Shown here: piece after piece, positions 16,733-25,976 of the stretch | How the letters are laid out: the number at the start of each line of letters is the position of its first letter | Position numbering within the stretch: position 1 is the first letter of the stretch | NCBI RefSeq assembly: GCF_020966755.1 | Contig: NZ_JAJKFT010000010.1 | Span: forward strand, 3,938,481-4,002,480 | DNA length: 64,000 bases | DNA from: Blastopirellula sediminis | GTDB taxonomy: Bacteria > Planctomycetota > Planctomycetia > Pirellulales > Pirellulaceae | Direction: 5' to 3' | The notes under the pieces: generated by a model | Seen by the model: the letters and a program-made list of their open reading frames with translations, nothing else | Databases searched by the model: none | Told to the model about the DNA's origin: nothing | Program-made: the position numbers and the translations under genes

Positions 16733-19042
16733 ATGTCTCCTTCCGACTCCTTCGGCGATTCCAGCTTCGGCGAAACGGTCGCTCATTCGGCCAATGGAGA
16801 TTTCAGCAAAGAGCAGCAGGATATTGCGATGTCCGCTTTGCTGCTGCGGACGGGTGCGCTGACCGAACGTCAGCTCGCGCAGGGGTTCGCCTCGTGGACG
16901 CTCCACGGCAATTTGCCGCTCAACGAGCATCTCCTGGCGATCGGCATGATCGACGACGATACGAATAAGCGAATCAAAAACGGCGCTCCTCGTCTGCTGG
17001 AGGAGATGGAGAAAGGAGGTCAGCGCAACTCGTCGGTCGAGTGCGTAGTGGCCCAAACGCTAGATGCCGTCGATCCTGCGGGCACGATCGCCCGGCTGAT
17101 GGGGATCCGCGCGGTTGCCGGTTCTGGCGCCGCCGACGCGACCGGAGTACGCACTTCCGAAGCCCGCTACAAGCTGCTGCGCAAGCTTGGCCAGGGAGGT
17201 CTCGGCCGCGTTTGGTTGGCGTATGACGAACATCTCAAACGCCCCGTCGCCGTCAAAGAGATCACTGCCCGCGACCAGGCGACCGCGCTCGAGCGTTTTC
17301 GTCGCGAAGCGGAAATCACCGGGCGGTTGGAACACCCCGGCATTGTGCCGATCTATCAGCTGGGGGAAGACGCGGCGACCGGCCAGGCGTTTTACGCGAT
17401 GCGATTTCTTGGCAAAGAGACGCTGCATGATTCCTTGATGGAATACCATGAGCGCGTGGCCGAAGGAGATCACGATCCGATGCTGCTGCGGCGATTGTTG
17501 ACCGACTTCGTCAACGTTTGCCAGGCGATCGGCCATGCTCATTCGCGGAAAGTGATTCACCGCGATCTCAAGCCGGAGAACGTGGCGATCGACAGCTTCG
17601 GTCAGGTGATCGTGATCGACTGGGGGATCGCCAAAGTGATCGACGAGCTGCAGTCGCTCGATCATCTGGCCGGCAGCCACAGTGCGGCCGGCAGCGGCCA
17701 TAGCACGATGGAAGGCCAGATCCTCGGAACGCCTCTTTACATGGCGCCGGAACAAGCGGCTGGACGCGTCGATGAATTGGACGAACGGACCGACATTTAC
17801 GGTCTGGGGGCGATCCTCTACGCGATTCTGACCGGCTCGGCCCCGCATGAACAAACCCGAGAAAACTCGAAGACGACGACCGGACGAGAGCTGTTGTCGG
17901 CGATCGCCGGACGCCCTTCACCGAGCGTCTTGGAAGCGAATCCGCATGCCGACCCGGCTCTGGCCGCGATCTGCGCCAAGGCGATGGCGCGTCGGCAATA
18001 TGCCCGCTACCAAAGTGCTACCGAACTGGCCGAAGACGTCGAACGCTGGATGGCCGGCGAGCATGTCAGCGCCTATCGCGAGCGACCGCTCCAAAAACTG
18101 GCCCGCTGGATCCAGAACCACCGGATCTGGTCGCAGGCGATCGGCTTGTTGGTGGTGACCGGGATCGTCGGTTTGACGGTCATGATCGTCGCTTCGCATC
18201 AAGCGGCCCGAGCCAACCGCCAGGTTCGCTTTGACGAGATGCGCGGTTATAGCCGCGAACTGGAAGTGCAACTGCGGTCGACTGCCGAGCAGGTGTCGAA
18301 AGACGCCCGATTCATGTCGAACTTGCCGCCGATTCAGACGTTGATCGCTCCCCCAGAGAACGCGGCCGACGGCGAATCGGAAGAGGTCTGGAAGAGCCGG
18401 CTCGGCATGATTTACGAAGAGTTCTTGCGGGCAAATCCCGACTACGTCGCAATCGCTTACATGAAGCTAAGTGAGGAAGCGGCGACCGATATTGTTCGTG
18501 TTGAACGGAACACGAGCGATGCTGCCTACATCCGCCGCGTGCCGACAAGCCGGCTGATTAAGTTTGAAGAGCAAAACGTGCTAAGGCAGACGATGCAGCT
18601 CGATCGGGGCGATGTTCAGCTGGTGCTGCGAGACGCCAATGACGATCCAACCGACACGGTGACCGACGGCGTTCGTCTGTTTGCGGCGACGCCAGTTTAC
18701 GACGCCGTGAAAGGAGACCTGTTTGGCGTGGTCGTGGTGCAGGTCAATCTGCTGAACCGGCTGTCGAAGTTTCTGGCGCGGGTCGACCAAGGCACAGCGA
18801 TCATTGACGTGACCGATGGCGAAGGAAACGTCTGGATCAGCGACAAGCCAGGGGTCGGCGTCGTCGCCAGCAATAAAGTGACGCCGATCTCGACGCAGAT
18901 CCCCGAGCTGAAAGAGTTCTTCAGCGACCCGGATCAGACGAAGAAGATTGACGCCGCCGCCGGAGTGATCGCGTCGAAGTTGACCCTCGACCGGCTGGAC
19001 GACAAAACGACGGTCGGCGTGGTTCTAAAGCTGACCGAGTAA
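16733..19042 (+). CDS. Membrane Ser/Thr protein kinase with extracytoplasmic Cache-like domain
   Basis: 769 residues from ATG 16733 (MSPSDSF); in-frame upstream codons are basic and unlikely. Residues 1-140 form an N-terminal region with a repeated L..G.LTE.QL pattern. The kinase domain spans about 146-440: glycine loop KLGQGGLGRVW, Lys in VAVKEI (174), HRDLKPENV (D278), DWG instead of DFG (296-298), APEQAAG. A single membrane helix lies at about 468-487. The rest (500-769), outside the membrane, reads like the ligand domain of dCache histidine kinases (SKDARFMSNLPPIQTLI, EEFLRANPDYVAIAY, ATPVYD, GVVVVQVNL). It should phosphorylate cytoplasmic proteins in response to an outer signal. It stands alone, and no phosphatase is adjacent. 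Confidence 0.88.
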   Translation: MSPSDSFGDSSFGETVAHSANGDFSKEQQDIAMSALLLRTGALTERQLAQGFASWTLHGNLPLNEHLLAIGMIDDDTNKRIKNGAPRLLEEMEKGGQRNSSVECVVAQTLDAVDPAGTIARLMGIRAVAGSGAADATGVRTSEARYKLLRKLGQGGLGRVWLAYDEHLKRPVAVKEITARDQATALERFRREAEITGRLEHPGIVPIYQLGEDAATGQAFYAMRFLGKETLHDSLMEYHERVAEGDHDPMLLRRLLTDFVNVCQAIGHAHSRKVIHRDLKPENVAIDSFGQVIVIDWGIAKVIDELQSLDHLAGSHSAAGSGHSTMEGQILGTPLYMAPEQAAGRVDELDERTDIYGLGAILYAILTGSAPHEQTRENSKTTTGRELLSAIAGRPSPSVLEANPHADPALAAICAKAMARRQYARYQSATELAEDVERWMAGEHVSAYRERPLQKLARWIQNHRIWSQAIGLLVVTGIVGLTVMIVASHQAARANRQVRFDEMRGYSRELEVQLRSTAEQVSKDARFMSNLPPIQTLIAPPENAADGESEEVWKSRLGMIYEEFLRANPDYVAIAYMKLSEEAATDIVRVERNTSDAAYIRRVPTSRLIKFEEQNVLRQTMQLDRGDVQLVLRDANDDPTDTVTDGVRLFAATPVYDAVKGDLFGVVVVQVNLLNRLSKFLARVDQGTAIIDVTDGEGNVWISDKPGVGVVASNKVTPISTQIPELKEFFSDPDQTKKIDAAAGVIASKLTLDRLDDKTTVGVVLKLTE

Positions 19043-19454
19043 CTTGGTTTTCGGCGGGCCAAGGTGCAAGCGGGGCGATTCTCCGCAATTCTGGTTTAGT
19101 TTGCACGCTAATGTGTTGGATCGCACCGAGGGGAAGCGGTCGGCGGCGTTATGATTGGTGATTGTGATCTAAGTTGCCTGCATAAAGCGACTTAGGTCGT
19201 TACTCCCCTGGCTTCCTCCCTCTCCGTAGCTCTCTTGCGGCGCACGAAAAACTCCCTGCTGAATCGCATTCTGGAGGATCAGGCAAGTAGTTGACGTATA
19301 AACAAATGCCCGCAAATCTATGCTATCAGAGAAAGATTACTAGGCGAATCGTTAGCCTGTCGGCTAAAATTGCCCCGACGGTAGAAGCCTGGGCAAAGTG
19401 CCTGTCTGGAAAAAGTCGGAATTATCAAAGCATTCCCCTGAGCAATTGCTTTTT
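19043..19454. other. Intergenic region upstream of the RND efflux genes
   Basis: About 410 bp without a supported gene. It contains an inverted repeat, CTAAGTTGC (19169-19177) and GCGACTTAG (19187-19195), with one mismatch and a 9-base loop. This could be a terminator of the kinase gene or an operator. A TTGACG box lies at about 19291, but no -10 at standard spacing is convincing. No regulator gene is adjacent. Confidence 0.45.
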
Positions 19455-20870
19455 ATGATGAAAACAAGCCATACTCGCTTCCTTCTGTTGGCCACAGCGG
19501 TCTCCTGCGGACTTGGTTTTGCAGCATTCTCAGGCTGCAACCAGGCTTCCAGCGGTCCCCCTCAGCGCCCGACCCCGACCGTCACGGTCGCCCAGCCGAT
19601 TCGCAAAGAGGTGGTCGAGTGGGACTCCTACACAGGGCGACTCGAGCCGATCGAGTTTGTCGAAATCCGAGCGCGGGTCAGCGGCTATTTGCAGTCGATT
19701 CACTTCGACGAAGGGCAACTGGTTAAAGCGGGCGACTTGTTGTTCGTGATTGATACGCGGCCGTTCGTTGCGGAATTGAACGGCGCGAAGGCGGCGCTCA
19801 ATCAAGCTCAATCGCAACTCGCGCAGGCCAACGCCCAAATGCAAGAGTCGGAGGCGCAGCAGCAACAAGCCAGCGCCCGGGTCAAATTGGCGATCTCCCG
19901 CGTCACGCGTGCTCGGACGCTGCGAACTTCGGCGGCGATCTCGCAGGACGAGCTCGACCAGCATGAGGCCGAAATCGAACAAGCTCAGGCCGACGTCGCC
20001 GCCGCGAAAGCGGGGATTGGACTCGCTTCGGCTGGAATCGCCACGGCGCAAGCGGCGATCGAAGCGGCGCAGGCCGGCGTCGAAGCGGCCGAGCTCAATC
20101 TGAGCTACACCCAGATTCACGCTCCCGTCTCGGGGCGAATCAGTCGCGAGTACGTCACCGAAGGGAACTTGGTGAGCGGCGGCACGGCGACTTCGACCTT
20201 GCTGACCACGATCACTTCGATCCAGCCGATTTATTGCACCTTCGACGTGAATGAGGCCCAGGCGCTCAAATACATCCGTTTGGCCCAGGCCGGCAAACGA
20301 GAAAGCTCACGCTCGGCGAAAAACCCGGTCTATCTCGGCCTGGCCGACGAACAAGGATTCCCGCACCAAGGGCACATGGACTTCGTCGACAACCGCTTCG
20401 ACAACAACACCGCCAGCATGCGGGTTCGCTGCATCTTCCGGAACGAAAGGCAGGACCTGGTGCCGGGGATGTTCGCGCGAGTTCGCTTGCCCGGCAGTGC
20501 GGCGGAAGAACGCGTGTTGATTCCCGATTCGGCGATCGGCACCGATCAATCGACGCAGTTCGCCTACGTCGTCGTCGACGGCAAGATCGAACGCCGTGAC
20601 TTGCAAGTCGGCCCGCTGGTCGACGGCTTGCGGGTGGTGCGAGAAGGTTTGAACGGCGACGAAGCGCTGGTGGTCGAAGGGCTGCTGATGTCGCGTCCTG
20701 GAATCGCGGTGAATGTCGAACAACGCACGATTGAGATCGCCGACGACGGCTTGCCCGACACGTATCAACCGCTGCCGCCGGACCAGTGGATCTCGGCAGG
20801 GCTTACTGCTTTACCGGAATTGGATGACACGGCGAACGCGTCGCGCCAGAAGCGGGAGAAAGTGCAATGA
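19455..20870 (+). CDS. RND efflux periplasmic adaptor (membrane fusion) lipoprotein
   Basis: 471 residues from ATG 19455; a GTG 19 codons upstream is in frame but less likely. The N-terminus has a lipobox FAAFSGC (Cys about residue 28), so the adaptor is probably anchored by lipid. A lipoyl/barrel-sandwich half follows (PIRKEVVEWDSYTGRLEP, VSGYLQSIHFDEGQLVKAGD). A long Ala/Gln-rich coiled-coil hairpin lies at about 125-225, then the second half-motif YTQIHAPVSGRIS and beta-barrel domains. It bridges the inner-membrane pump (next gene, 4-bp ATGA overlap) to an outer-membrane channel. No TolC-like gene is present nearby, so the channel must be encoded elsewhere. Confidence 0.93.
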   Translation: MMKTSHTRFLLLATAVSCGLGFAAFSGCNQASSGPPQRPTPTVTVAQPIRKEVVEWDSYTGRLEPIEFVEIRARVSGYLQSIHFDEGQLVKAGDLLFVIDTRPFVAELNGAKAALNQAQSQLAQANAQMQESEAQQQQASARVKLAISRVTRARTLRTSAAISQDELDQHEAEIEQAQADVAAAKAGIGLASAGIATAQAAIEAAQAGVEAAELNLSYTQIHAPVSGRISREYVTEGNLVSGGTATSTLLTTITSIQPIYCTFDVNEAQALKYIRLAQAGKRESSRSAKNPVYLGLADEQGFPHQGHMDFVDNRFDNNTASMRVRCIFRNERQDLVPGMFARVRLPGSAAEERVLIPDSAIGTDQSTQFAYVVVDGKIERRDLQVGPLVDGLRVVREGLNGDEALVVEGLLMSRPGIAVNVEQRTIEIADDGLPDTYQPLPPDQWISAGLTALPELDDTANASRQKREKVQ

Positions 20871-23800
20871 AGTTCCCCCACTTTTTCATTGAGCGGCCGA
20901 TCTTCGCGTCGGTGCTGTCGTTCATCATCGTGCTGGTCGGCGGGATTACCTACCTGACGCTGCCGGTCTCGCAATATCCGAACGTCGCTCCGCCGACCGT
21001 GCAAGTTCGCGCCAGCTATCCCGGCGCTACGCCGCAGGTGATCGCCGACACCGTCGCGACGCCGATTGAGCAAGAGATGAACGGAGTCGACGACATGCTT
21101 TATATGGAGTCGTCGTCGAGCGCCGACGGAACGATGCTGCTGACCGTGACGTTCAAGCTCGGTACCGACTTGGACGACGCCCAGGTGCTCGTGCAAAACC
21201 GCGTTTCGGTCGCCCTCCCCCGCTTGCCCGAAGCGGTCCGTCAGATCGGCGTGACCACGACCAAGCAGATTCCCGACATGCTGCTGGTGGTTCACCTGAC
21301 GTCGCCCGACAGCAGTCGCGATCAGCTGTACATCAGCAACTTCGCCTTCCTGCGGATTCGCGACGCGCTGATGCGTTTGGATGGGGTCGGCGACGTTCGT
21401 ATCGCCGGCGGTAACGAATATGCGATGCGCGTCTGGCTCGATATCGAGCGGATGATTTACCTCGATCTGTCGCCGGGGGACGTGGTCAACGCGATCCGCG
21501 GGCAAAACGTGCAAGTGGCGGCCGGCGTGATCGGCCAACCGCCGACCGACGATACCGGCGCGTTTCAATTGAACGTGACGACGCAAGGTCGGTTGGAGAG
21601 TCCGGAAGAGTTCGAACAGATCATCGTCAAGCGTGGCGAAGATGGCCGCGTGACGCGGCTCGGCGACATCGCACGGCTGGAACTGGGCGCCCAGGACTAC
21701 TCGCGTATCAGCTATCTCGACGGCAAGCCTGCGATCGCGGTGATCGTTTATCAGCGTCCCGGAACCAATGCGGTCGAAACGACCAACCAGATCAAGCAGA
21801 CGATGGTCGATCTGGAAAAGGACTTCCCGCAAGGGGTCGGCTACGAGATCGCCTACAACCCGACCGACTTCGTGGAAGAGTCGATCGCGGAGGTGTTCGA
21901 CACGTTGATCATCACCACGGTGCTGGTGGTGCTGACCGTCTTTTTGTTCCTGCATGGGTGGCGGCCGACGATCATTCCGGTGATCGCGATTCCGATTTCG
22001 CTCATCGGCACCTTCGCGGCGATGCAGTCGCTGGGGGTGACGCTCAACACGTTGTCGCTGTTCGGCCTGGTGTTGGCGATCGGGATTGTGGTGGACGATG
22101 CGATCGTGGTGGTCGAGAACGTCGAGCGTCTGATCGGCGAAGGGATGGAGCCGCGGGCCGCGACGCATAAGGCGATGGATGAGGTCGGCTCGGCGCTGAT
22201 CGCGACGACGCTGGTGTTGATCGCGGTGTTTGTGCCTACCGTCTTTATTCCGAGCATCAGCGGACAGTTTTATCAGCAGTTCGCGTTGACGATTGCGATT
22301 TCGACGGCGTTCTCGACGTTCGTCTCGCTGACGCTCAGTCCGGCGATGTGCGCGTTGCTCCTCCGTCCGAAAGACGCCGAAGTGAAAGGCTTTTTCGATC
22401 GGGCCGGCGACTTTTGCTTCGGCTGGTTCTTCCGCTGGTTCAATCGGACGTTTGACCTTTCGAGCAATTTGTACGCCTGGATGATCGGGCGAACGATTCG
22501 CGTTTCGGCCGTCGTGCTGTTGGGCTACGTGGGGCTGTTGGTCGCCACGTGGTATAGCTTCGGGCTGGTTCCGACCGGCTTTATTCCGCCGCAGGATCAA
22601 GGGTATTTGATCTGCAGCATCCGCTTGCCGGATGGCGCCGCGTTGTCGCGCACCGACGTCGTCACCAAGAAAGTGGCGGAAGTTGGCGGCAAAATCGACG
22701 GCGTCGCGCATTCGGTCGGCATCGCTGGTCTGAACGGCTCGACCTTTACGATCAGCCCGAACGCCGCAGTTACCTTCCTGCCGCTGGAAGATGCGAAGGC
22801 TCGCGCCGCTCGCGGACGCGATTTGAACGCCATCATGGCCGATCTGCGCAAGGAGATGGCCAAGATCAACGAAGCGGAGATCTTCGTGATTCAGCCTCCT
22901 CCGGTCCGTGGCATCGGCCGTGGCGGCGGTTACAAACTCTACATTCAAGACCAGAGCGGCGCCGGACTCGATGCGCTGAATCAGGTCACCAACAAGATGC
23001 TGGCCGACGCGAACGCGCAGCCGGGGCTGGTTCAGGTTTACTCCAACTACCGACTGAGCGTGCCGCAGGTCTTCGCCGACGTCGATCGTACGAAAGCGGA
23101 AATGCTCGGGATTCCGGTGAGCGACGTCTTTACTGCGCTGCAGGTTTACCTCGGCTCGGTCTACGTCAACGACTTTAACTTCCTGGGACGAACCTACCGC
23201 GTGACCGCCCAGGCCGAGCCGGAGTTCCGTGACGATGCGAGCGACATTCTGCAATTGCGGACTCGCAGCGATCGGGGCGCCAGCGTGCCGCTTGGTTCGG
23301 TCGTTCAGTTAGAACGCGTGACCGGTCCGGATCGCCTGGTCCGATACAACTTGTATCCAGCGGCCGACATCAACGGCGATACGGTGGCCGGTTTCAGCAC
23401 CGGTCAGTCGCTCGCGACGATCGAACAGCTTGCCGATCAAAATCTTCCCCCAGGCTTCGGCTACGCCTGGACCGACATCGCGTTTCAAGAACGTCAGGCC
23501 GGCAACACCATCGTTTACCTCTTTCCGCTGGCGGTCCTCTTCGTCTTCCTGACGTTGGCCGCGCAGTACGAAAGCTGGATCTTGCCGCTGGCGATTATTT
23601 TGATCGTGCCGCTCTGCTTGTTGTTCGCGATCCTCGGCATTTGGTTCCGCGGGATGGACAACAACATCCTGACGCAGATCGGCTTCATCGTGCTGGTTGG
23701 CCTGGCCTGTAAGAACGCGATTTTGATCGTCGAGTTCGCCAAGGCGGAAGAAGACGCCGGCAAGGATCGCTTCGAAGCGGCGATCAGCGCTTGTCGTCTC

Positions 23801-24025
23801 CGTTTGCGTCCGATTTTGATGACCGCGTTTTCGTTCATCCTCGGCGTGATTCCGCTGCTGATCGCAACCGGCGCCGGTTACGAAATGCGACGCGTGCTCG
23901 GCACCGCGGTCTTCGCCGGAATGCTCGGCGTGACGATCTTCGGGTTGTTTTTGACCCCGGTCTTTTACGTGGTGTTGCGACGCTTCGCTCGCCAGCCGAA
24001 AGAAGCGACAACCCCGGCGGCGTAA
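20867..24025 (+). CDS. RND multidrug efflux pump, HAE-1 (AcrB/MexB) type
   Basis: 1052 residues, the usual length of a hydrophobe/amphiphile RND pump. It begins MKFPHFFIERPIFASVLSF, with the first helix and the PVSQYPNVAPPTVQV porter start typical of AcrB. The proton-relay Asp pair is in GIVVDDAIVVVENVE in helix 4. The two large periplasmic loops and the second helix block (LVGLACKNAILIVEFAKAEE, FILGVIPLL) are intact. It overlaps the adaptor gene by ATGA, so the two are translated together. Likely substrates are drugs, detergents or dyes, by family knowledge only. A family A palindrome follows the stop. Confidence 0.95.
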   Translation: MKFPHFFIERPIFASVLSFIIVLVGGITYLTLPVSQYPNVAPPTVQVRASYPGATPQVIADTVATPIEQEMNGVDDMLYMESSSSADGTMLLTVTFKLGTDLDDAQVLVQNRVSVALPRLPEAVRQIGVTTTKQIPDMLLVVHLTSPDSSRDQLYISNFAFLRIRDALMRLDGVGDVRIAGGNEYAMRVWLDIERMIYLDLSPGDVVNAIRGQNVQVAAGVIGQPPTDDTGAFQLNVTTQGRLESPEEFEQIIVKRGEDGRVTRLGDIARLELGAQDYSRISYLDGKPAIAVIVYQRPGTNAVETTNQIKQTMVDLEKDFPQGVGYEIAYNPTDFVEESIAEVFDTLIITTVLVVLTVFLFLHGWRPTIIPVIAIPISLIGTFAAMQSLGVTLNTLSLFGLVLAIGIVVDDAIVVVENVERLIGEGMEPRAATHKAMDEVGSALIATTLVLIAVFVPTVFIPSISGQFYQQFALTIAISTAFSTFVSLTLSPAMCALLLRPKDAEVKGFFDRAGDFCFGWFFRWFNRTFDLSSNLYAWMIGRTIRVSAVVLLGYVGLLVATWYSFGLVPTGFIPPQDQGYLICSIRLPDGAALSRTDVVTKKVAEVGGKIDGVAHSVGIAGLNGSTFTISPNAAVTFLPLEDAKARAARGRDLNAIMADLRKEMAKINEAEIFVIQPPPVRGIGRGGGYKLYIQDQSGAGLDALNQVTNKMLADANAQPGLVQVYSNYRLSVPQVFADVDRTKAEMLGIPVSDVFTALQVYLGSVYVNDFNFLGRTYRVTAQAEPEFRDDASDILQLRTRSDRGASVPLGSVVQLERVTGPDRLVRYNLYPAADINGDTVAGFSTGQSLATIEQLADQNLPPGFGYAWTDIAFQERQAGNTIVYLFPLAVLFVFLTLAAQYESWILPLAIILIVPLCLLFAILGIWFRGMDNNILTQIGFIVLVGLACKNAILIVEFAKAEEDAGKDRFEAAISACRLRLRPILMTAFSFILGVIPLLIATGAGYEMRRVLGTAVFAGMLGVTIFGLFLTPVFYVVLRRFARQPKEATTPAA

Positions 24026-24034
24026 GAAAATCGA

Positions 24035-24188
24035 AACACTAGTCCGCAGCGCAAGCGAGGGAATGCGTTCGACTAAATGACGAATGTCGAAACCAGAATG
24101 ACGAATAGGAATAGATTCGTCATTCGAGCTTCGTCATTCGTCATTTTATGATGACCGCATTCCCTCGGCTCGCGCCTCGGGTTAGTGT
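24035..24188. repeat. Palindromic repeat family A, copy 2 (mixed arms)
   Basis: The left arm is of the CCGCAGCGCAAGCGAGGGAA variant (as in the copy at 37304). The right arm is of the CTCGGCTCGCGCCTCGGG variant (as at 54802 and 59389). The core, ATGACGAATGTCGAAACC and its complement, is shared with copies 1, 5 and 6. It lies between the stop codons of the RND pump and the convergent propeller gene. Confidence 0.9.
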
Positions 24189-24196
24189 GGCGACCA

Positions 24197-25291
24197 CTAC
24201 GCCACCAGGCTCTCATCAATGTGCGTCACCGCGTAGATCGGCGGGAGTTGCGACGAAAACGTTCGCCAGGTTTCGCCCCGGTCGCTTGACGTATAAAAGC
24301 TGCCGCCGGCAGTCGCCAGCGCCAGATGATCGCCGCAGAGCGACATGCCGTGGCGATAGGCGAAATCGTAGACGTGCTCTTGTGGGAGACCTTCTCGATA
24401 CTTGCGCCACGTTTTGCCGCCGTCGGTGGTGTGAGCGACGAAGAGAGCCCGGTCGATCGCGACTCGCTTTTCATCCGACGTAGCCGGCACGACCCACGCC
24501 GTGTCGCCGTCATCCGGATCGACCACAACCGTAAAGCCAAACTTTACGCCGACGTCCGGCTGCGAAACGTCTTGCCAGTTCTCGCCGTAGTCGTCGCTAT
24601 GGAAGACGCCGCAGTGATTCTGTTGCCATAGCTTGTGCGGTTGGGTGCGGCACTGCACCAGCAAGTGCGGATCGTGCCCAAACTCGACATCCGGGTTGGG
24701 CATGAACTCCGCCTTCAGCCCTTTGTTCCGGTGCGTCCAAGACTTGCCGCCGTCGCGCGTTTCAAACACGCCGCAGCAACTGACGCCAACCAGCATCCGG
24801 TCATCGTCATTGGGATCAATACAGATGCTGTGAATTCCCGCTTCGTCGCGACCGCCCCCAAACCAAAACTCGGGACGCGACGGATGATTCCAGAGAGCGT
24901 CGTTCAGTTGGCTCGCGGCGCCTTGCTCCGCGAGTTCAAACAGCCCGCCTGGTTCGCTGCCGAGGTAAAACGTTCCCGGCCGTTTGTCGCTCGGAAAGCC
25001 GACGGCCCACAAGTATTTCAGCACGGCCGGATCGCCGGGACGGATTTCGGATCCTTCGGGATACTTTGGGGCTTCGAGCTCGGTCCAGGTCTTGCCAAGA
25101 TCAGCGGAGCGATGAAACTTCACGCCCCAATGCCCGTGATCCAGACAAGCGTAAAGCGTCCCGTCGCGCGGGTCTTGCGCGGTGATCGACATTCGCGCGC
25201 CGAGAAACGATTCGCTCTCCAAGGCGAAGCGGTCCCCGTCGTCGCGTACCAGCAAGAGACCTTTGCGAGTCGTCAGTGCGAGCAGCGGCAT
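24197..25291 (-). CDS. Asp-box (BNR/sortilin-like) beta-propeller protein
   Basis: 364 residues with no signal peptide, so it is probably cytoplasmic. At least five Asp-box turns are visible: SADLGKTW, TRDGGKSW, SDDYGENW, TTDGGKTW and SSDRGETW. They mark a beta-propeller of the sialidase/sortilin type. It lacks the Arg triad and FRIP motif of true sialidases, so an exo-sialidase name would be misleading. Unusual Cys/His spots are VGVSCCGVF and QQNHCGVFHSDD with GHDPHLLVQC, which could be a metal or thiol site. It lies 3 bp downstream of the MoaD/ThiS-like gene on the same strand, so the two are very likely translated from one message. Confidence 0.8.
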   Translation of the reverse strand: MPLLALTTRKGLLLVRDDGDRFALESESFLGARMSITAQDPRDGTLYACLDHGHWGVKFHRSADLGKTWTELEAPKYPEGSEIRPGDPAVLKYLWAVGFPSDKRPGTFYLGSEPGGLFELAEQGAASQLNDALWNHPSRPEFWFGGGRDEAGIHSICIDPNDDDRMLVGVSCCGVFETRDGGKSWTHRNKGLKAEFMPNPDVEFGHDPHLLVQCRTQPHKLWQQNHCGVFHSDDYGENWQDVSQPDVGVKFGFTVVVDPDDGDTAWVVPATSDEKRVAIDRALFVAHTTDGGKTWRKYREGLPQEHVYDFAYRHGMSLCGDHLALATAGGSFYTSSDRGETWRTFSSQLPPIYAVTHIDESLVA

Positions 25292-25294
25292 GAA

Positions 25295-25567
25295 TTAGCC
25301 TCCCGAAAGGGCCTGCATGATGAAGAGTCGAGTCACCCCGGCGGTCGAATCGCTCAAGCGTTGGCGATCGCGCACGAACTGGTCGTCCAGGAAGATATTG
25401 ACGTGGCGCCGCAATGAGCCGTCTTCGTGACGCAGGTACGAATCGATTGCGGGCGCAATCATCGCCAATTGATCCAGCGCAGCGGCGACCGTCGGCGCGT
25501 CGACTTCCACCGAGTCGGGAAGGTCGACCAGCCGTCGCAAGTGCGAGGTGAACTCGATTTCAAGCAT
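25295..25567 (-). CDS. MoaD/ThiS-like ubiquitin-fold sulfur carrier
   Basis: The 90-residue protein fits the beta-grasp fold: an N-terminal strand LEIEFTSHLRRLV, a TVAAALDQL helix, a central LRRHVNIFLDDQFVRD strand region, and the C-terminal GG (QALSGG) needed for adenylation and thiocarboxylate formation. MoaD serves molybdopterin synthesis, ThiS thiamin, and CysO-type proteins cysteine or tungsten-related routes. None of the partner enzymes (MoaE, ThiG, E1-like ThiF/MoeB) is in the window. Its only partner here is the propeller gene 3 bp downstream. The start ATG at 25567 gives a normal length. Confidence 0.85.
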   Translation of the reverse strand: MLEIEFTSHLRRLVDLPDSVEVDAPTVAAALDQLAMIAPAIDSYLRHEDGSLRRHVNIFLDDQFVRDRQRLSDSTAGVTRLFIMQALSGG

Positions 25568-25976
25568 AGACAGACGAAGCGAAGTTCCAACGAAAGCGAA
25601 GCCGTTATGATTTCCGCTGGCGGCGCCGCACGCAAGAAAGAAAAAAGGACCGACCGGTTGGGGCAGGAAACCGGTCGATCCCCAGAGGTTGCCGCCTACG
25701 TAAGACAGGCGACAACATGTTAGAATGTTTTGATTAGCGGCGGAGTCGAGATCTCGTCGCGTTTCCCCGTCATCGGGGAACCCTCTCCGCCGTCGTATAT
25801 ATGGCTATCGGTCGCTTGCGGTCTACCGCCTTAGCGCAAAGTCGCCAGGGATTCCCTAATTGCGGGTGATGGTTGCCGCTGACAGAGGAGGCGCAGTTTT
25901 TCGCCGTTAACCGCCGTAAAACCGCGGATTGCGCCGGCGAAAAGAGTAGTGAATAACTGGCTGTTTGTGACTTTTG
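25568..25976. other. Divergent intergenic region with several hairpins
   Basis: About 400 bp between the MoaD-like and Dus genes, which are transcribed apart. Three stems are visible: CGACCGGTT/AACCGGTCG near 25651-25677, GTTGCCGCCT/AGGCGACAAC near 25688-25716 with one mismatch, and GGCGGAG...CTCCGCC enclosing TTTCCCCG/CGGGGAA near 25740-25793. A structured leader RNA on either strand is possible but I recognise no known RNA family. Confidence 0.4.

Noticed and set aside
20765-23254. An 829-codon open frame on the minus strand inside the RND pump gene
   Set aside because: It is opposite the well-supported RND pump and reads as an Arg/His/Asp-rich sequence with no fold. Such antisense frames are a by-product of high-GC third positions.
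24197-25291. Sialidase annotation for the Asp-box protein
   Set aside because: Asp boxes alone mark the propeller fold. The FRIP motif, catalytic Tyr/Glu pair and Arg triad of sialidases are not visible, and there is no signal peptide.
25568-25976. Candidate RNase P, SRP or tmRNA in the hairpin-rich divergent region
   Set aside because: None of the conserved sequence blocks of these RNAs is present.
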